From Acidobacteriaceae bacterium (GTDB lineage Bacteria; Acidobacteriota; Terriglobia; Terriglobales; Acidobacteriaceae): a stretch of 64,000 nt of DNA. Under the pieces are notes generated by a model that was not told the origin of the DNA, made no database searches, and saw nothing but the letters and a program-made list of their open reading frames with translations. This document shows, piece by piece, positions 45,380 to 54,099 of the stretch (positions are counted from its first letter, which is position 1; every line of letters starts with the position of its first letter). The stretch spans positions 19,734 to 83,733 of the forward strand of contig DAIDGW010000029.1 of the NCBI GenBank assembly GCA_027452245.1. Direction: 5' to 3'. A program made the position numbers and the translations under genes.

Positions 45380-46384
45380 ATGGCGAGCAATTCGCGGCAG
45401 GTGAGAACTTCATTGCGAGTCAAAGTCTTCTATCACGAGAAATGTTTTGACGGAGCGTCGTCGGCCGCTCTGTTTGCCCGGTTTTACCGGGAGCGTATCC
45501 GCAACGACGTGGAGTTCCAATTCAAGGGATTGCTGCACCGGGCGGGGGCGTTATTCGAAGACGTCGATTTCAATGGCGACGAGAATGCCATTGTCGACTT
45601 CAAATATTGCAGTTCGCCAAAGATCACGTGGTGGTTCGACCATCACGAGAGCGCCTTTCTTTCCCCTGAGGATCAGGAGCACTTTGAGCAGGACCAAAGC
45701 AACCGGAAGTTTTACGATCCGGATTTCAAGTCGTGCACAAGTTTCATCGCAATGATCGCGCAACAGCGATTTGGCTTCGATCCCAGCCCAGTCAAAGACC
45801 TGGTGCATTGGACGGACATCATTGATGGGGCGCTTTATCCCGATGCCAAGACGGCGGTGGAGATGAAAGAGCCGGCGATGAAGCTGACCATGGTCATCGA
45901 GTCAGCGCCGGATCATGGATTCGTGCCGACGCTGATTCCCCTGTTAGCGCACAAGCCGCTGGGGGAGATTCTGGAACAGCCCTTCGTGGCGCCGCTTCTG
46001 GGTCCGCTGATGAAACGGCACGAACTGTCGATCGGAATACTCAGAGAGCGTACAGAGTGCAAAGATGGCACAATTTTCTTTGATATCACCGATCACGATC
46101 TGGAGGGGTACAACAAATTCGTGCCTTACTACCTGCATCCGGAATCGATTTACAGCGTCGGGCTGAGCAAGAGCAGCTTTCGCGTGAAAGTTTCGGTGGG
46201 ATCGAATCCTTGGGCACCGCAAGAGCCGACGGTTAACCTTGCCAAGATTTGCGAGCGCTATGGGGGCGGAGGTCACGCGCGGGTCGGTGCGATTTCCTTT
46301 AACGTGAATCAACACGCGCTGGCGATCCGGGCTTCGCAGGAGATTGTGGAGGAGTTGCGCTCCGCCGTGCGGCAGAAAAAGTAA
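45380..46384 (+). CDS. DHH-superfamily phosphoesterase
   Basis: The 334-residue protein has HEKCFDGASSAALF (motif I region), WFDHHES with the DHH motif, and the C-terminal GGGGHARVGAISF (DHHA1-type substrate-binding motif). Members hydrolyse nanoRNA, cyclic dinucleotides or related phosphodiesters, requiring Mn ions. This one is longer between the domains than standard NrnA proteins and the spacing of further Asp residues is unclear to me, so a specific substrate is not claimed. It is preceded by AGGGCAGG close to the ATG and is on the same strand as the Fur operon, 106 bp apart. Confidence 0.85.
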   Translation: MASNSRQVRTSLRVKVFYHEKCFDGASSAALFARFYRERIRNDVEFQFKGLLHRAGALFEDVDFNGDENAIVDFKYCSSPKITWWFDHHESAFLSPEDQEHFEQDQSNRKFYDPDFKSCTSFIAMIAQQRFGFDPSPVKDLVHWTDIIDGALYPDAKTAVEMKEPAMKLTMVIESAPDHGFVPTLIPLLAHKPLGEILEQPFVAPLLGPLMKRHELSIGILRERTECKDGTIFFDITDHDLEGYNKFVPYYLHPESIYSVGLSKSSFRVKVSVGSNPWAPQEPTVNLAKICERYGGGGHARVGAISFNVNQHALAIRASQEIVEELRSAVRQKK

Positions 46385-46393
46385 ATCCGTCCG

Positions 46394-47389
46394 CTACTGC
46401 ACCGGTGTTCCCGTGGCAAGACACGCATTGACGTTGGTCTCAAGAGACGAGCGGATTACACCGTTTTGATCGGCACAGAAGGCTTTTCTCCCTAAACCAT
46501 TGCCATTGGGAACGGCGGTGAGCAGAAACCCGGATGCAGGAGCGTTGTAGCATCCGGACAGCGTAAAGACATATCCGAAGCGCCGTCCACTCGCCAAGTC
46601 GCTATGGATTAGCATGGCTTGGTGTTCGTTGGGCGTGCCACCCCCAAAACCGTCGAGATCGGAAAGCGTACAGGTAAACCCCACTGACTGGTAGGTGGAT
46701 GCATACGTATTCTCGGCGGTAATAATGCTTCGCATCGCGCTGACAATGGAGACATCGCTGCCCAGAGGATGATTCAGCATTTCGACCCGAGGTTGCATGG
46801 CGGCGTGCATCTGAGCACCGGCAGCCATCTGAGCCTGCATTTTGTCGGTAATGCCTTTGAGGAAATCTGGATCGGCGAGAGGCAATCGGACGGTGACTGC
46901 AATTTCGTTCAGAGTCCAGACACCGGATTCGGTCTTCATCGAGAGCGCAAGCCGAGGCATGAAGGGAGTCTGCTGCATCACTCCGTCTTTGTAGCTGCGG
47001 AATGAGATTTCGATATCGTCGCGGTTTGCTCGTAGTAAATCCTTTTCGACTAGGACTTCAAATTTCTGACCGGTTTTCTCGTCTTGGAGTGAGAGCAGCA
47101 CGGGGCCGGTTTCGAATGTTTGCAGTGGGCCGTTCCTGTTGTCTAACCGCTTCATAAAAGCGGAATACGGCTGTATCGCACCCAGTGCGCCGGACTTGTC
47201 CAAGGCGGCGCGGGTGACGGCGGGCAAGTGCTCCATAAAGGTTCCGGGAGTCTTGCTGAAGAACATCTCAAGGAGCGCCTGACGAGCGGTCTGCTGACGG
47301 TTCGGATTGTCGGACTGCGCCCATGTCGCAAAGGAGCAGAGCAACGTAGCAGCCGCGAGAAGCGTGATGGAAGTTTTTGTTCGAGGCAT
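46394..47389 (-). CDS. secreted protein with pilin-like C-terminal region
   Basis: ATG 47389 gives 331 residues with a signal peptide (TSITLLAAATLLCSFATWAQ); the frame is open ~99 codons upstream but with no sensible start. The middle part contains a charged beta-rich region (GQKFEVLVEKDLLRANRDD). The last ~110 residues (MRSIITAENTYASTYQSVGF...LSDLDGFGG...YVFTLSGC) resemble the globular part of type IV pilin/pseudopilin proteins, although there is no N-terminal prepilin motif. The function is unknown. It converges on the DHH gene, with 9 bp between their stops. Confidence 0.68.
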   Translation of the reverse strand: MPRTKTSITLLAAATLLCSFATWAQSDNPNRQQTARQALLEMFFSKTPGTFMEHLPAVTRAALDKSGALGAIQPYSAFMKRLDNRNGPLQTFETGPVLLSLQDEKTGQKFEVLVEKDLLRANRDDIEISFRSYKDGVMQQTPFMPRLALSMKTESGVWTLNEIAVTVRLPLADPDFLKGITDKMQAQMAAGAQMHAAMQPRVEMLNHPLGSDVSIVSAMRSIITAENTYASTYQSVGFTCTLSDLDGFGGGTPNEHQAMLIHSDLASGRRFGYVFTLSGCYNAPASGFLLTAVPNGNGLGRKAFCADQNGVIRSSLETNVNACLATGTPVQ

Positions 47390-47520
47390 AACGTAGCAAG
47401 GCAATTGCTGGAAGATGGTGACATTGCGTGATCCAACTCTCCAGTTACGGTGGTAAGCGGCGATATAGCGTGGGAGAGGCGAGGAGTGCAGGTGTTCCAA
47501 CGTGGTAATCTGCAATCCGA

Positions 47521-48039
47521 ATGAAGCTCTCCATCGCTGATTCTCACCGCCGACAAAGGCGCGCGATTCGTGCGGTCGCACTGCTCGAGCTGACGAAAGG
47601 GATTTTCGTTCTGTTGATGGGTATGTGCGCGCTTTTCCTGGTGCGGCAGGATGTCTGGTTGCTGGCAGAGAGCCTTCTGGCGGCACTGCACATCAACACC
47701 GACCGGCACTTTGCGCTGGTGTTCCTGGATTTTGCAGACAATCTTACAGACGCGAGATTATGGGCGGCGGCCCGCATCGCGTTTGCGTATGCTGGCTTGA
47801 GATTTATTGAGTCCTATGGTCTTTGGAAGGAGCGGGCGTGGGCGGAGTGGATGGCAGTGATATCTGGGACGCTGCTGTTTCCTTTCGAGATTCGAGAGCT
47901 TGTGCACGGGCTGACAATCTGGCGGGCATTGATATTTCTGGGAAACATCGCCATCGTGCTGTATATGATTCATGTCCTACAGGTGAGCCGGCGGGAGAGG
48001 AGGGAGGCGGCATCGAAGCGTTTTACGGGCGGTCCATAG
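47521..48039 (+). CDS. DUF2127-like membrane protein
   Basis: A 172-residue protein with an N-terminal Arg-rich patch and four predicted membrane spans (LLELTKGIFVLLMGMCAL, RIAFAYAGLRFIESYGL, AVISGTLLFPFEIRELV, ALIFLGNIAIVLYMIHV). The GTLLFPFEIREL followed by a LGNIAIVLYM segment matches DUF2127. It starts 132 bp from the divergent pilin-like gene. The product is presumably in the inner membrane; no activity is known. Confidence 0.78.
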   Translation: MKLSIADSHRRQRRAIRAVALLELTKGIFVLLMGMCALFLVRQDVWLLAESLLAALHINTDRHFALVFLDFADNLTDARLWAAARIAFAYAGLRFIESYGLWKERAWAEWMAVISGTLLFPFEIRELVHGLTIWRALIFLGNIAIVLYMIHVLQVSRRERREAASKRFTGGP

Positions 48040-48104
48040 GGTCGGAGGGCTCTGGATCAGCAACCGGGAACGCTCCATAATGGAGGGGAATAGGAGTAGC
48101 AACC

Positions 48105-48647
48105 ATGCGTATCTCCTGCGTTCTGCTGAGTATTCTCGCGTTATTGGGAGTGTGCTCCGCCCAGCCCGAAATGCAGTTTCCTGAGGGACCCACTTATCTG
48201 CTTACCCAGGGGTCTGCGCTTTTTGCCCGGCCGGTTGTGCCGCCCACGTTAAACATCCAGAGCCCGCTGGTTCCATTTCCAACTCCGGTGGATGTTTCCG
48301 CCACCGAGGAAGAATTCCTCCGGAGCTTGCCTCCTCTGCCACCGCCCGATCTTTTTCCGATGTTTTACGGTGTCCCGGAATATGGCGAGTACGAATATGG
48401 TCCGCCGGAAGAGAGCGAGATCTACGTCAGCTTCCGCGAACCGGAGGAGCAACAAGCCTGGATGGGGAAACTGCCGATGAGTATCGTGACGAGCGGAGTG
48501 AGCGAATTCACAACGGCGTCCGCCCTCAAATTCCGAGGCTATGGAATTACCCTGCCCGAAGCGGCCTCGTACTGGAAGACGCATGAAGAGCGCGCAGCTC
48601 ACGTCTATACGAATGCGGATATCGAGCGACTGCACAACCGGCAGTAG
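48105..48647 (+). CDS. hypothetical secreted protein
   Basis: A 180-residue protein with a signal peptide (ISCVLLSILALLGVCSA) and AGGAG at 48091-48095 before the ATG. The mature part is Pro-rich (PTYLLTQGSALFARPVVPP, PPLPPPDLFPMFYG) with acidic stretches. No catalytic motif or known domain could be seen. It lies between a DUF2127 gene and thpR on the same strand, without apparent overlap. Function unknown. Confidence 0.6.
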   Translation: MRISCVLLSILALLGVCSAQPEMQFPEGPTYLLTQGSALFARPVVPPTLNIQSPLVPFPTPVDVSATEEEFLRSLPPLPPPDLFPMFYGVPEYGEYEYGPPEESEIYVSFREPEEQQAWMGKLPMSIVTSGVSEFTTASALKFRGYGITLPEAASYWKTHEERAAHVYTNADIERLHNRQ

Positions 48648-48705
48648 AGGTCGGATAAAAGGCAAGACGCTAATGTGAGGCGGGCGGACGTTCCCTGAAA
48701 CGGAT

Positions 48706-49293
48706 ATGCGATTATTCGTAGCACTGGACATCGATCCGGAGATTCGTACCCGCATCGCACGATTCATTGAAGCAGTAGGCGGATTCGCTTCCGGGGCGCG
48801 ATGGGTCACGCCCGAGTCTCTGCACATTACCCTCAAATTTATTGGAGAGTTGCCGGAGAATCTGCTGGAGAAGGCTAAAGAGGGGCTCAGCCGAGTTGAA
48901 TTTTCGCCGGTTGCGGTCCAATTTCGAGGATACGGGTTTTTCCCCACGGCAAAAGGGGCGCGCGTTTTCTGGATCGGAATTGAGTCTGGTCCAGAACTGG
49001 CCAGGCTTGCAGGAATGGTGGATGACGCACTCTCTACGCTCGGAATTCCAAGAGAAGAGCACGCATTCACAGCGCATCTCACGCTGGCGCGCGGCGGCGG
49101 AGGTTCCGGGTCGCCACAACGGCGTAGAGAAGATGGTCCTAATCAAACCTTCGAGATTCTTCAGAAGCACCTCGCATCCATACCCCAGCCCGGATTTGGT
49201 ACGATGACCGCCCGTGAGTTTTTTCTGTACCAAAGCCAACTGTCACCGCGGGGGGCGAAGTACACGAAGCTGGAGCGGTTTTCAGCGCGGTAA
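48706..49293 (+). CDS. thpR: RNA 2',3'-cyclic phosphodiesterase (2'-5' RNA ligase family)
   Basis: A 195-residue 2H phosphoesterase. Both HxTx motifs are seen: SLHITLKFIGEL near residue 42 and AFTAHLTLARGG near residue 122, the pair of His/Thr that binds the cyclic phosphate. The start MRLFVALDIDPEI is typical of ThpR/LigT. The family cleaves 2',3'-cyclic phosphate ends and in vitro joins tRNA halves. The gene stands 62 bp upstream of plsY on the same strand. Confidence 0.9.
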   Translation: MRLFVALDIDPEIRTRIARFIEAVGGFASGARWVTPESLHITLKFIGELPENLLEKAKEGLSRVEFSPVAVQFRGYGFFPTAKGARVFWIGIESGPELARLAGMVDDALSTLGIPREEHAFTAHLTLARGGGGSGSPQRRREDGPNQTFEILQKHLASIPQPGFGTMTAREFFLYQSQLSPRGAKYTKLERFSAR

Positions 49294-49355
49294 ATTGCTG
49301 GTAAGGTGTTCACCTTACTCCAGCAGCTGGCGGGGAATGGATCCACTACATTGAA

Positions 49356-49979
49356 ATGAAAGCTTACTTGCTCATTGCCGTGACCAGCTATCTATTAGGC
49401 TCGATCCCATTTGGATATGTATTGTTGCGGACATTCCGCGGCGAGGACGTCCGACGGACCGGAAGCGGAAATATTGGAGCGACGAACGTGTCGCGGAGAT
49501 CTCCGGCTTTAGGGGTGCTCACGTTAGTGCTCGATGCCGCGAAGGGCGCGGCAGCCGTCGGGCTAGCGTACGTCATCGCCAGTCGAATGAGTGGCACAAC
49601 GGCGACATATACGCAATTGGCTTTTGGCGGTCTCTTCGCCGTAGTCGGGCACATGTTCCCCGTGTGGCTGAAGTTCCGAGGTGGAAAAGGAGTCGCGACC
49701 GGCATGGGATCATTTGTCATTATTGCTCCCAAGGGAGTCGTTGCGGCGGTGTGTGTATTTATCGTGATTGTGCTGATGTTCCGGTATGTGTCTCTTGGTT
49801 CGATCGTCGCGGTGGGACTATTTCCTGTTTTTGCGTGGGCCCTACATCAGTTCGGCATTTCTTCAATGGGGCTGGCGCTGATTTCGTCAGCGTCTATTCT
49901 GATCATTGCGAAACATCACGCAAATATCGGCCGGTTGATTGGCGGAACGGAGAACCGGATCGGGACGAGATCCGCATGA
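49356..49979 (+). CDS. plsY: glycerol-3-phosphate acyltransferase PlsY
   Basis: A 207-residue membrane protein that acylates glycerol 3-phosphate from acyl-phosphate in phospholipid synthesis. The family motifs are visible: SYLLGSIPFGYVL near the start, GSGNIGATNVSRRS, and KFRGGKGVATG. Five or more membrane spans are expected. Its stop overlaps the gpsA start by ATGA at 49976-49979, and this pair supplies successive steps (gpsA makes glycerol 3-phosphate, plsY acylates it), so they form an operon. Confidence 0.95.
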   Translation: MKAYLLIAVTSYLLGSIPFGYVLLRTFRGEDVRRTGSGNIGATNVSRRSPALGVLTLVLDAAKGAAAVGLAYVIASRMSGTTATYTQLAFGGLFAVVGHMFPVWLKFRGGKGVATGMGSFVIIAPKGVVAAVCVFIVIVLMFRYVSLGSIVAVGLFPVFAWALHQFGISSMGLALISSASILIIAKHHANIGRLIGGTENRIGTRSA

Positions 49980-51001
49980 GCGAGATCGCGATTGTCGGGG
50001 CGGGTGCCTGGGGGACGGGGCTGGCTATCACGCTGGGCAGGTACGGCGGGCACGGCGTCCGATTATGGGCGCATGAAGCTGAGGTCTGCGAGTCGATCTC
50101 AAAGAATCGAGTGAACGAGAGATTCCTTCCGGGTCATGAGATCCCTGGATCAGTGAGGGCAACCCACCTCTTGCAGGACGCTCTCGATGGTGCGCGGGTG
50201 ATTGTCAGTGTCATGCCTTCGCAGCACTGCCGGTCATTGTTCGAGAAGATGAAGCCTTTCATCGGCGCGGGCGCGCTGATCGTGAGTGCGACGAAGGGGC
50301 TGGAAGAACATTCGCTTTTGCGGATGAGCGAAGTGATTGCGCAGGTGCTCGGTGATAGGAATGTCGGAATTGGGGCGTTAAGCGGACCATCGTTTGCAGT
50401 GGAAGTGGCGCGGGGGGATCCGACGGCGGTGACGATTGCCTCGGGAGATAGTGATCTTGCCTTGACGGTTCAGCAGGAATTCAGCAGCCGCACTTTTCGC
50501 GTGTACACGAATTCCGATCTTGTCGGCGTGGAGATGGGCGGGGCGCTAAAGAACGTCATTGCGATAGCGGCCGGAGTTTGTGATGGTCTTGGCCTCGGCC
50601 ATAATTCCATCGCTGCCCTCATTACTCGCGGGCTGGCTGAGATTTCACGCTTAAGCGTCGCGTGCGGTGGTCGCGCCGAAACTATGGCGGGCCTCGCCGG
50701 ATTAGGTGATCTCGTGCTGACGTGTACCGGAGGCCTTTCGCGCAATCGCAGCGTTGGAGTCGCATTGGGGCAGGGCCGGAAGCTGCCGGAGATCACGGCC
50801 GGCATGCACGGCATGGTGGCAGAGGGAATTTTCACGACGAATGCAGCTGTCGGGCTGGCTAAGAGTCGTGGCATCGAGATGCCGATCACCGAGCAAATGC
50901 ACGCCATCCTGCAGGATGGCAAGTCTCCGCGGGGAGCCATTCAGGACCTGATGAGCCGGAGCGGAAAGAGCGAAATGGGTAACGGCGCCACGAGCCGGTA
51001 A
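49976..51001 (+). CDS. gpsA: glycerol-3-phosphate dehydrogenase [NAD(P)+]
   Basis: The 341-residue enzyme starts at ATG 49976. The N-terminal Rossmann motif is GAGAWGTGLAI; NRVNERFLPG, SGPSFAVEVARGDPT, GGALKNVIAIAAGVCDGLGLG and SRNRSVGVALG are family landmarks carrying the catalytic Lys and substrate site. It reduces DHAP to sn-glycerol 3-phosphate for lipid synthesis. It is translationally coupled to plsY. An AT-rich-free region with an inverted repeat at 51036-51064 follows, possibly its terminator region. Confidence 0.96.
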   Translation: MSEIAIVGAGAWGTGLAITLGRYGGHGVRLWAHEAEVCESISKNRVNERFLPGHEIPGSVRATHLLQDALDGARVIVSVMPSQHCRSLFEKMKPFIGAGALIVSATKGLEEHSLLRMSEVIAQVLGDRNVGIGALSGPSFAVEVARGDPTAVTIASGDSDLALTVQQEFSSRTFRVYTNSDLVGVEMGGALKNVIAIAAGVCDGLGLGHNSIAALITRGLAEISRLSVACGGRAETMAGLAGLGDLVLTCTGGLSRNRSVGVALGQGRKLPEITAGMHGMVAEGIFTTNAAVGLAKSRGIEMPITEQMHAILQDGKSPRGAIQDLMSRSGKSEMGNGATSR

Positions 51002-51035
51002 AAACGTTAGAGAAATAGGCTTTCCAGAGTCTCAG

Positions 51036-51064
51036 AGTACCAGAGTGCACGAGCGCCTGGTACT
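51036..51064. repeat. inverted repeat after gpsA
   Basis: AGTACCAG (51036-51043) and CTGGTACT (51057-51064) form an 8-bp stem around a 13-nt loop. TTCG follows instead of a T-run, so a rho-independent terminator is not clearly supported; it may be an RNA 3' hairpin or part of the promoter region of the next gene. Confidence 0.35.
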
Positions 51065-51184
51065 TTCGTAATCGATCTCCCGCGTGCTTTCCGCTGCAAC
51101 CCCGCGACCGACCAGTAGAATTTCTATAGCGTGTAATCCGCCGTCACTTCGTTCACAGGCGCCGCGGATCGGGAAGGGAGACGT

Positions 51185-53050
51185 TTGTCCGCCACGGAAT
51201 CCAAGACAAGGCGTATTCCGATTCTGTACGTGATTTTGAGCGTTCTGCTGGTTATCAGCATTTTCCCGATGTACTTCTATTCCACGCAAGTGGAAGCCAT
51301 CAACCGGGATCGGCTGAAGACCAATGAGATGCTGCTTCAGAATACTGTGACCCGTTCCCTGGCTGATGACCTCTCGCAACACGAACAATCCCTGCGCATG
51401 ATGCTCGCCAATCTCTCCTCGGCCATACAAGTGGCCAGCGGCGGAGATATCGGCGACAAGAATATCGAAACTCCCGAACTTCGGGCCCTGCTGGAAAACT
51501 TCGTTTCGTCCTCGGATGAGATCGCTTATGCGACGCTGCTGAACTCTGAGGCGAAAGGTATCTCTGCCGGGCGCATTGCTCCGGATGCATTCATGCAGCG
51601 CGAGCTGGAACGGGCTTACGCTGCGGCGCGGGATGGACGAGTTTACAACGGACAGGCGTTGGCCATCGGGGAGGGGAAGTCGGCGCGCACGGTGTTTCTG
51701 GTTAGCGCTCCCGTCATGTACGACCAGCGGTTTCTGGGAATGATCGCCTCGGTGGTGGACCTACAGTTCCTGATCCGAAGACTGCGCGAGGTGAATGATG
51801 GTGGCCTGATCCCATACGTGGTCGATGCTCAAGGCCGGCTGGTTGCGACGGCGGGGCAAGAGTACGCCACGGGCCAGGACATGAAGAACCTGGAAATAGT
51901 GCGCAACTTCGTCCAGGCCGGCAATAAGGCGCAGTTGGCAGCCACGAAGGAGTTCACAGTAAACAACGGAAAAGAAAGCACTCGAATGCTGGGCACATAC
52001 AGCCCGGTGACCAGTCTCGATTGGGCGGTGGTGGTGCAAAAGCCGCAAAGCCAGGCGTATCGCGGGGTATTCGAAATGCAGCGGACCGCGCGATTGCTGG
52101 CGCTGCTGGCGGTATTGCTGAGCATTGGGGTAAGCATTTTTGCGGCGCGACGGATCACCAATCCCCTGGCGGCGCTGACGGAATTCAGCAGCGCAATCGC
52201 CCGCGGAGATTTCTCGCAACGCATTCATCTGCGCAGCCGTACTGAAATCGGAGACCTGGCGGACACGTTCAATACGATGTCGCATGAACTGGAGCGGTTC
52301 ATTGAAGATTTGAAGCGTGCGGCTGAAGAAAACCGGGCGCTGTTTATGGGATCGATCCAGATGCTCGCCGGCGCCGTCGACGAAAAGGATCCGTATACGC
52401 GCGGCCACTCTGACCGGGTTACGCGTTACTCGCTACTTATCGCGAAGGAAATGAATCTGCCTGCGTCGTTCATGGAGATCCTGCAGATTTCGGCCCAACT
52501 GCATGACGTGGGGAAGATCGGAATTGAGGACCATATTTTGAAGAAGCCGGGCGCGCTGACTGCGGAAGAGTTCGAAGTGATGAAGACGCACACGACGAAG
52601 GGCGCGAATATTCTGCGGCCAGTGACGCAGTTGGCTGAGATGCTTCCCGGCATCGAACTGCATCATGAGGCGCTCGACGGCCGCGGATATCCTTATGGGT
52701 TGGAGGGGGATCAGATTCCGCTGCTAGCCAGGGTCATCGCGGTTGCCGATACGTTCGACGCTCTGACGACCAACCGCCCTTATCAGCAGGCGCATACTCC
52801 GGAGCAGGCGCTGACCATCGTCAAAAATCTTGCAGGCAAGCGCCTCGACCCCGACTGTGTGGCTGCCTTGCTCGCAGTGTACGCGCGGGGCGAGATTCGA
52901 ATTCAGCGGTTTGTAATCCGGCGCCCAGTGGTCAATGCTGCGGCCGCCGCCCCGGTTGCAACCGGCGGTCCAGCGTCGGTTGTTCCTCCGGCCCTGCCTG
53001 CAACTCCTGCTTCACCCGACACCTCTGAACTCGAACGCACGCGCGTCTAG
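51185..53050 (+). CDS. membrane HD-GYP cyclic-di-GMP phosphodiesterase (dCache-HAMP-HD-GYP)
   Basis: A 621-residue sensor, starting at TTG 51185 with GGGAG at 51176-51180. An N-terminal membrane span (ILYVILSVLLVISIFPM), a ~250-residue periplasmic Cache-like domain and a second span (LLALLAVLLSIGVSIFA) lead to a HAMP linker (RRITNPLAALTEFSSAIARGDFS). The cytoplasmic HD-GYP domain has LHDVGK (H440, D441) and the HHEALDGRGYP motif starting at H493, with the expected metal-binding histidines and aspartates. It should degrade c-di-GMP in response to an external signal. The C-terminal ~40 residues are Pro/Ala-rich. No response-regulator neighbour. Confidence 0.92.
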   Translation: MSATESKTRRIPILYVILSVLLVISIFPMYFYSTQVEAINRDRLKTNEMLLQNTVTRSLADDLSQHEQSLRMMLANLSSAIQVASGGDIGDKNIETPELRALLENFVSSSDEIAYATLLNSEAKGISAGRIAPDAFMQRELERAYAAARDGRVYNGQALAIGEGKSARTVFLVSAPVMYDQRFLGMIASVVDLQFLIRRLREVNDGGLIPYVVDAQGRLVATAGQEYATGQDMKNLEIVRNFVQAGNKAQLAATKEFTVNNGKESTRMLGTYSPVTSLDWAVVVQKPQSQAYRGVFEMQRTARLLALLAVLLSIGVSIFAARRITNPLAALTEFSSAIARGDFSQRIHLRSRTEIGDLADTFNTMSHELERFIEDLKRAAEENRALFMGSIQMLAGAVDEKDPYTRGHSDRVTRYSLLIAKEMNLPASFMEILQISAQLHDVGKIGIEDHILKKPGALTAEEFEVMKTHTTKGANILRPVTQLAEMLPGIELHHEALDGRGYPYGLEGDQIPLLARVIAVADTFDALTTNRPYQQAHTPEQALTIVKNLAGKRLDPDCVAALLAVYARGEIRIQRFVIRRPVVNAAAAAPVATGGPASVVPPALPATPASPDTSELERTRV

Positions 53051-53114
53051 CCTCCAGGTTGCCCGATTCCAGGCATTTTCCAGCCGCCCTCTATAATGGC
53101 CATTAAGGCATTTT

Positions 53115-54077
53115 ATGATTCAAACCTTATTTGGCAGCCTCGAGGAGCAGCAAGAAAAGAAAACTGGTTTTCTCGACCGCATGAAGCAGGCGGTCACGCG
53201 AACCCGCGAAAATCTGGCGGAGCGCATTGAAGAAGTTGTTTCGTTCGGTAAAGAAATCGACCGCAACACGCTCGACGATCTGGAAGCTACGCTGATCGGC
53301 GCGGACCTTGGCACGACGACGACCCAAGAAGTGCTCGGCAAGCTCCGGGAGAAAGCCGACCGCAAACAGATCAAAGACGTGGAGGAACTGAAGCGGCTTC
53401 TGAAGGAAGAACTGCTCGCGATCCTGAGCTTGGCCAATCAGCGGCCCGTGCAAAGAGTCGATGGCAGTCCCGAAGTAATTCTGGTAGTTGGCGTGAACGG
53501 GACCGGCAAGACCACCAGCATCGGAAAGCTGGCACAGGTGTTCCGTTCGCAGGGGAAAAATGTGCTTCTCTGTGCGGCCGACACGTTTCGGGCGGCGGCC
53601 ATCGATCAACTGGAAATCTGGGGACAGCGCACCGGAACGGAAGTGATCAAGACCAAGCCCGGAGGGGATCCCTCTGCGGTGCTGTTCGATGCCTTGCAGG
53701 CAGCGGCTGCCCGCAAGGTCGATTACGTTATTGTCGATACCGCAGGCCGCTTGCACACAAAATCCAGCCTGATGTCGGAACTGGAGAAGATGCATCGAAC
53801 CGCGCAAAGGATTATCCCGGGAGCTCCGCACGAGACGTTGTTGGTGATGGATGCGACGACCGGGCAGAATGGCCTACAGCAGGCACGGCTGTTCACGCAA
53901 TCGGCTGGCGTGACGGGAATCGTGCTCACCAAACTCGACGGAACGGCGAAAGGTGGAGTGGTGGTGGCGATTTGCCGCGAACTGGGTCTTCCGGTGAGGT
54001 ATGTCGGAGTAGGCGAGAAGGCCGGAGATCTCCTACCGTTCAATCCGCAGGAATTTGTCGATTCGTTGTTTGAGTAG
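53115..54077 (+). CDS. ftsY: signal recognition particle receptor FtsY
   Basis: A 320-residue SRP GTPase that docks the SRP-ribosome complex at the membrane. The G motifs are GVNGTGKTTSIGKL, CAADTFRAAAIDQL, DTAGRLHTK and LTKLDGTAKGG. The N-domain four-helix bundle is present, but the acidic A domain found in E. coli is missing, a common short form. A GTG-start ribD begins 22 bp after its stop, so ftsY and ribD are probably co-transcribed. Confidence 0.97.
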   Translation: MIQTLFGSLEEQQEKKTGFLDRMKQAVTRTRENLAERIEEVVSFGKEIDRNTLDDLEATLIGADLGTTTTQEVLGKLREKADRKQIKDVEELKRLLKEELLAILSLANQRPVQRVDGSPEVILVVGVNGTGKTTSIGKLAQVFRSQGKNVLLCAADTFRAAAIDQLEIWGQRTGTEVIKTKPGGDPSAVLFDALQAAAARKVDYVIVDTAGRLHTKSSLMSELEKMHRTAQRIIPGAPHETLLVMDATTGQNGLQQARLFTQSAGVTGIVLTKLDGTAKGGVVVAICRELGLPVRYVGVGEKAGDLLPFNPQEFVDSLFE

Positions 54078-54099
54078 GTGATGATAGATTGCTGGCACG

